Shown here: piece after piece, positions 35,060-43,648 of the stretch
Layout of the letters: every line of letters begins with the position of its first letter
How positions within the stretch are numbered: position 1 is the stretch's first letter
Assembly: GCF_017809215.1 (NCBI RefSeq)
Contig: NZ_CP065424.1
Location: forward strand, 4,614,001-4,678,000
Length of the DNA stretch: 64,000 nucleotides
From: Heyndrickxia oleronia
GTDB taxonomy: Bacteria; Bacillota; Bacilli; Bacillales; Bacillaceae_C
Direction of reading: 5' to 3'
The notes under the pieces: generated by a model
What the model was told of the DNA's origin: nothing
The model's database searches: none
What the model saw: the letters and a program-made list of their open reading frames with translations, nothing else
Program-made: the position numbers and the translations under genes

Positions 35060-35563
35060 CTATTCATAAACCGCAGAAACTAGCGAGTTTACCAACCCGC
35101 AAAGACTAGTATTCAACCGAGTATCAATAATGTTATTTGCTGAAATCGATGTAGCAGCTGAAGGTACTAGAACATCAGCAATACCTAGTTCATAGACATC
35201 GCTTGTTCTTGTCAACTCCGGAGCTATGGGCGATGCCGTTGGAGTACCAGTAACAATGGCGAGCTGAATGCTTCTCGTAATTTGACTTAAACGAACCACA
35301 ACCCTGTCTATGCGAGGATTGCTCCCATCTGCTGTAGCAAGGGGTTTATTTAAAACATCCGTATTTTCATATCTATAACCATTAATCCATGCACTGCCCG
35401 GTGCTATGGTTACTGCTAATCCAATCCCAGGAGATACCAGTAAGTTTGTTGGTGTCGCATAAAACACACCATTCGAGACAAGGCTTCCAAAGTATGCAGC
35501 GAAGTCCGTTGCATCATAGACTCTATCACCATCGGATGAATTGAAAAATCCGCTTTTTTCCAT
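35060..35563 (-). CDS. Phage baseplate/fibre-associated structural protein
   Basis: A 167-residue protein: MEKSGFFNSSDGDRVYDATDFAAYFGSL opens it, a pattern I recall from structural proteins that follow the Gp37-like gene in Firmicutes phages. It continues with a beta-rich core (VTIAPGSAWINGYRY, IDRVVVRLS). No transmembrane segment. The start at 35563 has AGGAGGAGTG upstream. Probably part of the baseplate or the fibre attachment site. Confidence 0.7.
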   Translation of the reverse strand: MEKSGFFNSSDGDRVYDATDFAAYFGSLVSNGVFYATPTNLLVSPGIGLAVTIAPGSAWINGYRYENTDVLNKPLATADGSNPRIDRVVVRLSQITRSIQLAIVTGTPTASPIAPELTRTSDVYELGIADVLVPSAATSISANNIIDTRLNTSLCGLVNSLVSAVYE

Positions 35564-35578
35564 CAATCACTCCTCCTT

Positions 35579-37516
35579 CTATTCCGTTTTTGTATACTCT
35601 ATTACTACATAGCCTGTATACGCAGTTCTATCATTGCCTGGTTCGACTACAATTTCGGTCTTATTTGCGAAGAGTCCGATTTGCGATGCGAAGTTGTTGT
35701 ACCGGGCAAGGGGCAGTGGCAAGAATACGGTCCCATTTGTCGCAAAGCCTGTTAAACTGACAATAGTGCTGAGGTTTGATATGCCGTGAGCTACGCTTTT
35801 CGGTGTCGTATTTGTAAGTGACCCAAGATTCACTTGCTTGCGATAAATTGTCTTACCATCTATCCATAGTCGCCCAGTGTTTTGTTCTGTAGTTGAATAG
35901 TCGCTAAAAGAAGAAACCATTTTAGTAGCTGTAATTGTACGGTCTGCAATTTTTAAACCTGTAACTGCTCCATTGGCAATTCTTGCAGTAGTTACAGGTT
36001 CATTATTGATATTAAGCCAGTTTGCTTGTCCAGAAGGGTTATTAAATACGAAAACAGAAATCACATAGAATGTCAGCGTATTGCGAGAAATAAAGAAACC
36101 CATTGCCCGCTGATATCCATTTCCCGTATTGTCCCCGCTATGTTTTATCAAAAAGACATGGCCGTCGTCACTTGGCTGGTCACTAAACTTATTGCCACTC
36201 CATGAGGTGAAATAAAAGGCATCTCCAGGTTTCATATAATACAACGCATATTGTCCAATCGATATAGTTCCTCCGCCAACATTGATTTCGAGCGCAGGTA
36301 GTTTTCCATACAGATTGTTGATAGTAGATGTTACGTTGTCTCCTTGAATCTTTGAATCTACCTCCGTCAAGTCTCCTAAGGTTTCCTCAACTGTTACTAG
36401 CGTATCCTCCACTGCTCCTAAAGCCTGTGCAATTTCAGATATGCCAGTTGGAGCCGATATTGCTGTTTTCACCTCGCTCAAGTCGGAGTGTAATTTTTGG
36501 GCTATTGTCAATTCAGCTTTTCCGAATACTACACTGATACTCTGGCCATCTGCGTCATAGGTTTCTTCAACTTCGGTGATGCGTGTCGTCATGGATACAC
36601 CCCATGCTTTGGAAATGACTTTGACGGTCTGCCCAAGATCGAAGTCTATCTTATATGTCAAATTACCGTGTGGATTGACCGATGTATCAAATGAATAGCG
36701 TATGGCTTGCTCACTCAGCTTACTTTGACCCCGAAAGATTAGTGTATCAATGTAATCAGAGCCAAAGTCTTCCGCTCGCAAATCCTTAGCATCCACAAAA
36801 ATCTCGTGTCTTGTCTCACCAGAGCCACTTGTTATAGCTACAAAGGTTCGATCTGTACCTTCTCCTTCGCCACCAACGAGGGCGGTGTTGGCATAATCTC
36901 CAGCACTTATTGTATAAATCTGTTCTGTAAGGTTTTCATATTCCTTAGAAAATACAGCTTGTGATTCCGTTCCCATATATAACGCTACGGTAAAAACCCC
37001 TGTAGCAGGAGTGAACACAGTCTTAATGCCAACATCCGATGCAACACATAGTTCCGTCACAGCATCCATCAAATTTCGATACGATACCTGTGTGCTGATA
37101 GGAACATTAAAGTTTGGAGCAGAAAAGGATATGTTCGCAATCTTCCTTGCTACATCAGAAGGATTGATAAGATTATTATTTAAAAGTTGCTCTACACAAG
37201 TAGAAATATCACCAGACAATTTCTCCGTTTGCCAAACAATGCGGCGGGAGAGGAAGGAAGTTGCAAACCGACCACTTGCAGTAATAATTTCATGCTCGGT
37301 TTGAGAAAGTTCCAGATGTTCGATGATCCCGACTTCCTCATCATCATTTTTCCAGATGATATTCCCTTCCTTTAATAGTTCTGTATTTTCCAAAGTTGCA
37401 ATCGCTTTTAACTCAAATGAGCCACACTGGGAATAGCGTCTCGTCCAGCGTAAGTACTCGAAGGACTCCACAATGCCCACAAGATCTCGGTTTGAATTGT
37501 AGATATACAGTTCCAT
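35579..37516 (-). CDS. Siphovirus ReqiPepy6 Gp37-like tail protein
   Basis: A 645-residue tail protein. The first 340 residues match the Gp37-like family: MELYIYNSNRDLVGIVESFEYLRW, SGRFATSFLSRRIVW and the VEETYDADGQSI end of the core. This part is structurally the tail-associated hub. The remaining 300 residues are an extension with beta-rich segments that may carry host binding. ATG at 37516 follows GGGGGTG; a GTG overlapping the upstream stop is possible. It follows the distal tail gene. Confidence 0.85.
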   Translation of the reverse strand: MELYIYNSNRDLVGIVESFEYLRWTRRYSQCGSFELKAIATLENTELLKEGNIIWKNDDEEVGIIEHLELSQTEHEIITASGRFATSFLSRRIVWQTEKLSGDISTCVEQLLNNNLINPSDVARKIANISFSAPNFNVPISTQVSYRNLMDAVTELCVASDVGIKTVFTPATGVFTVALYMGTESQAVFSKEYENLTEQIYTISAGDYANTALVGGEGEGTDRTFVAITSGSGETRHEIFVDAKDLRAEDFGSDYIDTLIFRGQSKLSEQAIRYSFDTSVNPHGNLTYKIDFDLGQTVKVISKAWGVSMTTRITEVEETYDADGQSISVVFGKAELTIAQKLHSDLSEVKTAISAPTGISEIAQALGAVEDTLVTVEETLGDLTEVDSKIQGDNVTSTINNLYGKLPALEINVGGGTISIGQYALYYMKPGDAFYFTSWSGNKFSDQPSDDGHVFLIKHSGDNTGNGYQRAMGFFISRNTLTFYVISVFVFNNPSGQANWLNINNEPVTTARIANGAVTGLKIADRTITATKMVSSFSDYSTTEQNTGRLWIDGKTIYRKQVNLGSLTNTTPKSVAHGISNLSTIVSLTGFATNGTVFLPLPLARYNNFASQIGLFANKTEIVVEPGNDRTAYTGYVVIEYTKTE

Positions 37517-37518
37517 TT

Positions 37519-38370
37519 TCACACCCCCAGAAACTGCGGACGAAAGTAAATACTAACCTCTAGCAGTTCCATATTGACTGAAGCATCGTATCGTAGTGTA
37601 TTAAGACCTGCCGCGAGTTGAAAGAACACCGAATTGGTATCCAACAGTGAAAAAGCATTTGTAATCGTTGACCCATTAATCTGGACCACACGCTTACCAG
37701 CGAAGTGGGTGTATACGCGAAGTTCATCCCCAGCGCTCATTGTAGTGAGAAGTCGGATATATTCTCCCGTGTCTATGTTTAATAGTTCAGGGTTCGACAC
37801 AGTACCTAAGGCTCGGAATACAATCTCACATCCACAAGATACATCCCCGATATTTTCCACTGTAATGATTTGGCTAGGTTGACGCATTCCGAACTCCATC
37901 CCACTCATAGGAATTTCCAATTCAAACTCAAATAGCGGTATCCATGATGCCAGTTCCTCTCGCACCTCATTTAATGTCTCGAAGAAAGGGGATGGGCAGA
38001 GTAGACTGACAAAGAAGTTTGGTATTCGTTGCCGATTAGAAACACTAAAACCTGCCTCCTCCACCACGCAGGATATCTGTCGGTCACGGTATTGAAGGGT
38101 CCCTAGTAGCTTTGGGCTGAATATTTGAAGGAATCGTTGTCTCCTTTTAAAGGCTTCATCGGGAGTATCAGCAACAACCGTACCTTCAATCGTTATGTTT
38201 CGCATATCTAGTGTGGAGGAAATATAAAAAGCGCCATCCTGATCCGGCGCCTTGAAAGTGTTGACGGTTTGACGAATATTTCCAGTACCGTCTACCTTCG
38301 TAAGAAAGTACGGTCGGCTTTGCTTAAGCGTAATACTCTCTCCATCTCTATTGGTGTATGTTAGCTCCAT
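37519..38370 (-). CDS. Phage tail family protein (distal tail, Dit-like)
   Basis: A 283-residue protein with the Dit N-terminal pattern: MELTYTNRDGESITL, an inner IEGTVVADTPDEAFKRRQ block (about 61-78) and FFVSLLCPSPFFE near 120. In siphophages it forms the hexameric ring at the tail tip between tail tube and hub. The ATG at 38370 has GGAGG at seven bases. It lies between the tape measure and the Gp37-like hub gene, the standard place. Confidence 0.88.
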   Translation of the reverse strand: MELTYTNRDGESITLKQSRPYFLTKVDGTGNIRQTVNTFKAPDQDGAFYISSTLDMRNITIEGTVVADTPDEAFKRRQRFLQIFSPKLLGTLQYRDRQISCVVEEAGFSVSNRQRIPNFFVSLLCPSPFFETLNEVREELASWIPLFEFELEIPMSGMEFGMRQPSQIITVENIGDVSCGCEIVFRALGTVSNPELLNIDTGEYIRLLTTMSAGDELRVYTHFAGKRVVQINGSTITNAFSLLDTNSVFFQLAAGLNTLRYDASVNMELLEVSIYFRPQFLGV

Positions 38371-38383
38371 TTCCGTACCTCCT

Positions 38384-40804
38384 TTACAATTCAAGTGCCA
38401 GTTTACGGGATAGGTTCTTAAACTCCCGTGCTAATTCTTTTTCTGATAGAGCTTTAGGTGTCACAACTGAAATATTTTGAGTGATACTTGAACCCGTGGC
38501 ATTACCTTGTCCAGATACACCTCTGTAATTAAAATCAAAGCTGGTTGGTACTGCATTTTGCATATCCCTTGAAACTGCTGTCATTGCATCCTCAAAACCT
38601 ACACCGATACCTTCACCCATGTTGTGGCCAATTCCAGCAAATAGAGTTGAAGGGGAGCGGATACCGAAAAAGTCTTTTATCCTCGATACAACATTTCCGA
38701 AAAACCCGGATATTTTACCCCATAACCATGCACCTGCGTCTGATATACCCTTCCACAACCCTTTAATCAAATTGCCGCCCACTTGTGCCATTTGACCGAT
38801 ATAGCCAGTAAAGGCCCTAACCAGTCCAGAGATAATCTGCGGTACGGCTTTTACGATCTCCACGATTATCCTTGGCAGATTTGCAATCAGTGCCACAAAC
38901 AGTTGTACACCCGCTAAGATAATCTTATCGATGTTACCAATAATGGCATTGACCAGCGAGCTAACAATCTTGGGAATAGCACCTACAACAGTAGTAATAA
39001 TCTGTGGCAATGCCTGTATGAGTGATATTAGAAGCCGGATACCTGCATCAATAATCAAAGGAATCGACCCAATAACAGCACTGATGATACTATCGATAAT
39101 TTGCGGAATTGCTTCCACAACTGCTGTAATAATGGTAGGCAAAGCTGTGACCAGTGAGGTCAATAATTGAATACCCGCATCAATAATCTGTGGAATAGAT
39201 GCAATGATAAAATCCACTATTGCTTTGATGATGACCGGTAAGGCAGAAGTAAGCTGAGGTATTGCCTCTACCAATCCCTGTGCTAACCCTATAATCAACT
39301 GCAAAGCGGCATCCAAAATGAGTGGTAGGTTATCCATCAATCCTTGGACAATCTGCATAACTGCAGAAACTGCCGCAGGGATGAGTTGTGGTAACGCTAT
39401 GCCGATTCCCTCCACAAGTGCTGTTACTAATTCAATTGCTGCATTTATTAGCAGTGGAAGGTTATCAATTAATGCACCGACAATCGTCATTAGAGCACTT
39501 ACCGTCGCTGGAATAAGTTCGGGTAAAAGGCTCAAAATTGTTTCCAGTACTTGCGCGAATATATTTGTAACCAATTCAAGAAGCATTGGTAGCAAGTCTG
39601 CAACCGCCGCTAATATTGCGCCTGTCGCTTTTGGCAAGGCGGCTACGATATTTTCTAAAACCGGTACAATATTAGTGACAACCGCCTCGAAAGCATCAAC
39701 AAGATTCTCAGTCAGATTCGTCATATCAGCATTGGCATTACCGAGTCCAGCTGTAAATGAACCAAGTGCGGCCTGTAGTAACCCAATAGAACCGGAGATT
39801 GTCTCGGTTGATTCTTTTGCAAAGTTACCTGCATACTGCTCTGTGTTCTCAAAGAACATTTGCATTGCTACTTCGGCTTTTTCCGCTTGTGTTGCGGTAT
39901 TCCAAGTAAAATCCAGACCCTTTGCGAGAGCGTAGGCTTCAATGTTTGTAGCGTTCATCGCAACCCCTAAGTTATCCATCATGGTGAAATTTCCTTTTGC
40001 CGCTCCCGTGACCGCCTCCATTGCAGAAGACATATCTATACCCATTACAGATGCCATGTCCGCCGCACGTTGCATGGCCTTTTCTGTCAATTCAAGGCTT
40101 TTACGCTGTTCAATACCAGAGCCTTGGAACAACGCACCCATTTTGTTGGCGGTCGCAAGATACTCACTTTGGGAAACACCAAGATTTTTATAGGCTTCCT
40201 CACCGGTTTTTTGAATTGATGCAGCGTATGCACCGAAAACCGCTTCTGAGCCGCCCAGGTTTTGTTCCAACTCCCCAAATTGCGTGACTACTTCTTTACC
40301 CAACTTAATAGCCGCGGCTCCAGCGGCAACGGCAACTGCGCCCATCGCTACACCAATGCCTTTGAGTACACCGCCAAGCTTTTCAAATCTGCCACCTGCA
40401 TCCTCTGCACTTTTGCCAGAATCCTCTAACTCTTCACCGAGATTATCCGCTTCAATAGTGGACTCTTCAAGTTCACGCTCCATAAGATTTAGTTCTGCCT
40501 GAGCCCTGTTTAATTGGACCTGCCAGTTTTGGGTGCGGTGGTCATTTTCACCGAAAGAGGAGGAGGCATTATCAAGGGCAGCCTTAAGGGTAGAAATCTT
40601 TTCTTTCTGTGCGTCAATTTCCTTATTCAGAACAGCATTACGAGCGGTGACCGACTGAATGGATTTATCATTCTTATCAAATTGGCTAGTCACAAGAGCC
40701 ATTTCACTACCCAATACCTTGAATGATTGATTGATTTCCGAGAGCGCCTTCTTAAATTCTCGCTCACCCTCGACACCTATTTTTAATCCAAAATTGTCCG
40801 CCAT
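38384..40804 (-). CDS. Phage tail tape measure protein
   Basis: An 806-residue protein that sets tail length and is injected during infection. The N-terminal 150 residues are coiled coil, then a tail-protein domain with GSEAVFGAYAASIQ and LGVSQSEYLATANKMGALFQG. From about 390 to 660 there are at least ten tandem units of about 25-28 residues like IPQIIDAGIQLLTSL, alternating hydrophobic helix and Pro. The C-terminal part has the GIGVGFEDAM segment. ATG at 40804 after AGGAGGTGA. It follows the tail assembly chaperone pair, as in other siphophages. Confidence 0.93.
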   Translation of the reverse strand: MADNFGLKIGVEGEREFKKALSEINQSFKVLGSEMALVTSQFDKNDKSIQSVTARNAVLNKEIDAQKEKISTLKAALDNASSSFGENDHRTQNWQVQLNRAQAELNLMERELEESTIEADNLGEELEDSGKSAEDAGGRFEKLGGVLKGIGVAMGAVAVAAGAAAIKLGKEVVTQFGELEQNLGGSEAVFGAYAASIQKTGEEAYKNLGVSQSEYLATANKMGALFQGSGIEQRKSLELTEKAMQRAADMASVMGIDMSSAMEAVTGAAKGNFTMMDNLGVAMNATNIEAYALAKGLDFTWNTATQAEKAEVAMQMFFENTEQYAGNFAKESTETISGSIGLLQAALGSFTAGLGNANADMTNLTENLVDAFEAVVTNIVPVLENIVAALPKATGAILAAVADLLPMLLELVTNIFAQVLETILSLLPELIPATVSALMTIVGALIDNLPLLINAAIELVTALVEGIGIALPQLIPAAVSAVMQIVQGLMDNLPLILDAALQLIIGLAQGLVEAIPQLTSALPVIIKAIVDFIIASIPQIIDAGIQLLTSLVTALPTIITAVVEAIPQIIDSIISAVIGSIPLIIDAGIRLLISLIQALPQIITTVVGAIPKIVSSLVNAIIGNIDKIILAGVQLFVALIANLPRIIVEIVKAVPQIISGLVRAFTGYIGQMAQVGGNLIKGLWKGISDAGAWLWGKISGFFGNVVSRIKDFFGIRSPSTLFAGIGHNMGEGIGVGFEDAMTAVSRDMQNAVPTSFDFNYRGVSGQGNATGSSITQNISVVTPKALSEKELAREFKNLSRKLALEL

Positions 40805-40818
40805 CCCTTCACCTCCTC

Positions 40819-41028
40819 CTATATGCCTGGTGGGATAATATCGTCAATGGTCCGAGTTTTCTTTGGTTTTTCAATGCCGTGCCATTGCTTGTGGCAAGTC
40901 CATAAATCAAAAAACAGTCCAATTGGTATAAGCCAGAATTCCTCTGAGTCCATGCCCATCTGAACTGTTCCATAATAAAGAAGCCGGGTAAAGACCTCAG
41001 CGTCTGTTACCCGACTTCCACGTTTTTT
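40819..41028 (-). CDS. -1 frameshift extension of the tail assembly chaperone (gpGT-like)
   Basis: This frame has no start or ribosome site of its own and is entered from the chaperone gene by -1 slippage at A AAA AAC. It encodes about 67 residues, including VTDAEVFTRLLYYGTVQMGM and ending KKTRTIDDIIPPGI. Its position before the tape measure and the short Trp-rich composition are those of the T part of the lambda gpG-gpGT system. The fused protein would bind the tape measure and recruit tail subunits. Confidence 0.75.
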   Translation of the reverse strand, partial: KKRGSRVTDAEVFTRLLYYGTVQMGMDSEEFWLIPIGLFFDLWTCHKQWHGIEKPKKTRTIDDIIPPGI

Positions 41029-41393
41029 GGAGTTTCCACCTCACTTTCTACATTGCGCTTTGTACCTTTGAACATCGCCTCGGTAATTGCAGTTTTATAT
41101 GCCGCTAAGTCAAGCGGTGAGGTAAGAAGCTCCACTTCTTCCTCTGTAAGCAATTCTTCTGGTGCGTTCTTATTCTTAAGATTGCCAATTAAAATGGACT
41201 GATTTGCAAGCAACGTAATTAGCCAAACAATCTCGTCCAGTGCCATCTCGAAGTTTTCTGATTTCATCAGTTTTTCTCCGAGGTTTTCAAGACCACCGTA
41301 ACGACCCGCAATGGCCTTTGTTGCTCGTGTAGTTAAAACCAGTTCATACTCTTTGTCACCAATGTTGATTGCGGCACCTCTCTCATTATCCAT
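41007..41393 (-). CDS. Phage tail assembly chaperone (gpG-like)
   Basis: A 128-residue protein starting MDNERGAAINIGDKEYELVLTTRA. It keeps the helical pattern of gpG-like chaperones, with AGRYGGLENLGEKLMKSENFE and LANQSILIGNLKN. It ends in NVEVG but a slippery heptamer just before the stop lets a share of ribosomes continue in the -1 frame. It lies between the major tail protein and the tape measure. RBS AGGAG before the ATG. Confidence 0.85.
   Translation of the reverse strand: MDNERGAAINIGDKEYELVLTTRATKAIAGRYGGLENLGEKLMKSENFEMALDEIVWLITLLANQSILIGNLKNKNAPEELLTEEEVELLTSPLDLAAYKTAITEAMFKGTKRNVESEVETPKNVEVG
41022..41028 (-). promoter_or_regulatory. Programmed -1 ribosomal slippery site
   Basis: Heptamer A AAA AAC in the chaperone frame, 12 bp before its stop. 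It is one of the most efficient bacterial -1 slip sequences, and the -1 frame stays open for about 200 bp beyond. Confidence 0.75.
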
Positions 41394-41404
41394 TATTTCT
41401 CCTC

Positions 41405-41995
41405 CTATGGTTCAGGTGTATAGACAGGCTCATAGACCTCTGTGAACCAACCTGTTATGGTGGTCGATGAAACACCAGGATCACCTTCTGTAACTTCCGC
41501 TTTCCATGGATGCTTACCCAATCCATCCAGCTTATTCCTACGCATAACGGTTCCTTCAATGGTGGGTGTGGAAAAGGTAATGGAATCAGCCTTTGTCTGT
41601 AAGTTGGTCGCTGGTAGTCCAAACTTAACGCGATACAGCCAAAAATAGCGGTATGTTCCGTTCGCCCTTTGCGCACGAAACCCCACTGCAACGGGTGTAC
41701 CCACGTTTTCACTGGCTGAGATTAATACTCCGTTGTCATCTGTAGAAGCACCAGTTAAATCCGCTGCGACTATCGGACCAATGTCATCTACACCGAGAGT
41801 GAGTGTACCACTATTAAAATCTTTCACTACCTCAGCCGCACCATCATCGGCGTACAGAATGGCTTCCACCAGTTCTACCGAGAGTTCAGCAGTGATGGCT
41901 TTTGCCAGCACAGAAGGTTGGGCATAAGTTTCCTCACCATTATCGTCCTCGGTTATTTTTGTATAGTACAGTCTATCAAGACCAATCGTTGCCAT
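41405..41995 (-). CDS. Phage major tail protein (phi13 type)
   Basis: A 196-residue tail tube protein: MATIGLDRLYYTKITEDDNGEETY at the N terminus, FNSGTLTLGVDDIGP and YFWLYRVKFGLPATN in the body. These fit the phi13-type major tail protein family. It should polymerise into the non-contractile tube. It precedes the chaperone gene and follows the tail completion genes. Confidence 0.92.
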   Translation of the reverse strand: MATIGLDRLYYTKITEDDNGEETYAQPSVLAKAITAELSVELVEAILYADDGAAEVVKDFNSGTLTLGVDDIGPIVAADLTGASTDDNGVLISASENVGTPVAVGFRAQRANGTYRYFWLYRVKFGLPATNLQTKADSITFSTPTIEGTVMRRNKLDGLGKHPWKAEVTEGDPGVSSTTITGWFTEVYEPVYTPEP

Positions 41996-41998
41996 GTG

Positions 41999-42340
41999 TT
42001 ATTCCTCCAATCTATAGTTTTTTGCCACATCGATGGCATAATGATGATATCCAGTATCATCCTCGTGTCCGATGTATCTCCGTTCGGCCACAGTAAAATC
42101 CGCATTTATTAAAGAAGTGGTGAGCTGTCTTTTCCTCTTTAAGTAGTTACTTTTTGAGAACAATGATATCCTCGCTTCCTGCACATCAAAGCCTGGACGG
42201 TTATCCGCATGAACTTCAAAAATATCCGAAAGAGGGAGAATCACGACATACTCATCTGGTGCCAAACCTGAAAAAACCCCGGTTTCCACGGGGAGCGGTA
42301 TAGTGGAAACAAGGGTATTCAATTCCTCTAAAATATTCAT
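41999..42340 (-). CDS. Tail terminator/completion protein candidate
   Basis: A 113-residue protein, MNILEELNTLVSTIPLPVETGVFSG. The position between the HK97 gp10-like gene and the major tail protein is that of the tail terminator (gpU-like). The segment DEYVVILPLSDIFEVHADNRP fits the fold, but identity is by position. Its ATG overlaps the upstream stop by four bases (ATGA). Confidence 0.7.
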   Translation of the reverse strand: MNILEELNTLVSTIPLPVETGVFSGLAPDEYVVILPLSDIFEVHADNRPGFDVQEARISLFSKSNYLKRKRQLTTSLINADFTVAERRYIGHEDDTGYHHYAIDVAKNYRLEE

Positions 42341-42768
42341 ATCTTCTCGATCTCCTCCTCCAGCTTGGCGACCATTGCGTTGATGCAAGGTTTCCTAGAT
42401 GCATTCCTCGCAGGCTTTAGGAAGGGTTTTGCAGGCTGACCATGTTTGCCATATTCGATAATGCTGGAAAGTTTAGCATTGCTCTCGCCGTCAGATCGTG
42501 GCTCGGCAAAGCCGACTTTTACATTGAAGTTTCCGTTTCTATCTTGCTTTGCTCCAGAAAGACCCAGTGAAGATAGCAACTCACCAGTGCTTTTGGATGG
42601 ATATTTCGTGCCCTTGCCAACCACCTTACTTAGATTTCCTTTGACTTTATCCAGCACCACTTCACCGCCAACTTCCAAAACCTTAGGAAGAATCACATCG
42701 GTCTGGTCAGCTAATCGAGATACCTTTAAAAGGAATTCTTCTGGCATCTTTATATTCGCTTTTGCCAT
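42337..42768 (-). CDS. HK97 gp10 family phage protein
   Basis: A 143-residue protein with the gp10 family core: a helix (ILPKVLEVGGEVVLDKVKGNLS), GELLSSLGLS and SIIEYGKHGQPAKPFLKPARN. It is a head-tail joining/tail completion protein in HK97-type phages. ATG at 42768 has GAGGTG upstream. Confidence 0.9.
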   Translation of the reverse strand: MAKANIKMPEEFLLKVSRLADQTDVILPKVLEVGGEVVLDKVKGNLSKVVGKGTKYPSKSTGELLSSLGLSGAKQDRNGNFNVKVGFAEPRSDGESNAKLSSIIEYGKHGQPAKPFLKPARNASRKPCINAMVAKLEEEIEKI

Positions 42769-42773
42769 ATCCA

Positions 42774-43109
42774 TCACCTCACAGTTGGTTCTAGCTTTTC
42801 GGCTAAAACCTCGACATACATCCCTCGATTTCTTACATCCTCAACACTTAAAATTTGATATCTGCCATCATCACAGACGATAACCATTTCATTCGTCACC
42901 TTAAGTCCGAAGATTTTCCGAAACCGAAACAAGGAAGTTGCAGAAGAAAAGGATGCCATATTCGTCCATCGCTCACTGCCATGACGATCTTCCTTGTAAG
43001 CAAGTACACTAGCGAGTATGTTGTCACCTTTTGTGGCGAAGCCTTCCTCATCCTTTATCGGTACCGTACTAATGATATCGATGAAGGTGTTCATCTTTCC
43101 AAAGCTCAT
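42774..43109 (-). CDS. Phage head closure (head-tail adaptor) protein
   Basis: A 111-residue protein starting MSFGKMNTFIDIIST. It resembles SPP1 gp16-like stopper proteins: an ADVLAYKEDRHGSERW-like centre and the end DVRNRGMYVEVLAEKL. The start at 43109 is supported by GGGGTG six bases before it. It lies directly after the (frameshifted) connector gene. Confidence 0.82.
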   Translation of the reverse strand: MSFGKMNTFIDIISTVPIKDEEGFATKGDNILASVLAYKEDRHGSERWTNMASFSSATSLFRFRKIFGLKVTNEMVIVCDDGRYQILSVEDVRNRGMYVEVLAEKLEPTVR

Positions 43110-43110
43110 G

Positions 43111-43397
43111 CTAAACACCCCACTCTCGGTCAAGCCGTAAAAGCAAGTTTACCGTGTTCCATACTTGTTGCCCCGCCTGTACGCTATCAGCAAAGAAACC
43201 TGCCGTCGAGCCATCCCTGCTTTCATAGTTGTTGGAGGCATGGCATGGGTTTCATAATAGTTTTCAGGAACGTGCTGATAGCTCTGTGCATATGAGACTG
43301 CAGCAGTGATAAATCCAATAAGGAGTGCATCATCCTGATCATGCATTAAAATTAAGTTCGCTTTAACTTTAGGCAAAAGATTATCTGCCACTGCCAT
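43111..43397 (-). pseudogene. Head-tail connector protein, frameshifted
   Basis: The intact frame (43149-43397, 82 residues) begins MAVADNLLPKVKANLILMHDQDD, the usual gp6/connector start, but ends in unrelated sequence MARRQVSLLIAYRRGNK. The following frame encodes GSTAGFFADSVQAGQQ and NTVNLLLRLDREWGV with stop at 43111, the normal C terminus of this family, and ends four bases before the next gene. A one-base loss near 43230 (an ACT-TAT to ACTAT change would fit) explains this. Either the gene is broken or the assembly has an error here. Confidence 0.7.
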
Positions 43398-43423
43398 ACC
43401 ACCAACCTCCCTTACATTCCACC

Positions 43424-43636
43424 TCAGTCAGCCTCCATAAGCCCTGCTGCTTTTAGTTTGGCAAGCAGGGAATTGAAGTCCGTAACTAAGCCAGCAACAT
43501 CGGTGGCTATGCTATCTGCCTGATTTTCAAGAACAGGAAGCCCCGTAACCGAGGCCCCCTCTTTAATTTCTAAGACACCACCGATGACAGTTTTTTCTCC
43601 GCCTTGTTCGGTATAGTTCTTTGTGTTATAACTCAT
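43424..43636 (-). CDS. Phage head fibre protein
   Basis: A 70-residue protein, MSYNTKNYTEQGGEKTVIGG, of the phi29-like head-fibre family found beside many capsid genes. A C-terminal helix (about 35-70) could trimerise. Its position right after the major capsid protein supports the call. RBS GGAGGTG. Confidence 0.8.
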   Translation of the reverse strand: MSYNTKNYTEQGGEKTVIGGVLEIKEGASVTGLPVLENQADSIATDVAGLVTDFNSLLAKLKAAGLMEAD

Positions 43637-43648
43637 AAAGCACCTCCG

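Noticed and set aside
39318..39935. Open 205-codon frame on the plus strand inside the tape measure gene
   Set aside because: It is antisense to the tandem hydrophobic repeats of the tape measure protein; its composition (Ser/Ala/Ile rich, no ribosome site) is that of a shadow frame.
42446..42883. 145-codon plus-strand frame over the gp10-like and adaptor genes
   Set aside because: No ribosome site and fully covered by two recognisable phage genes on the other strand.
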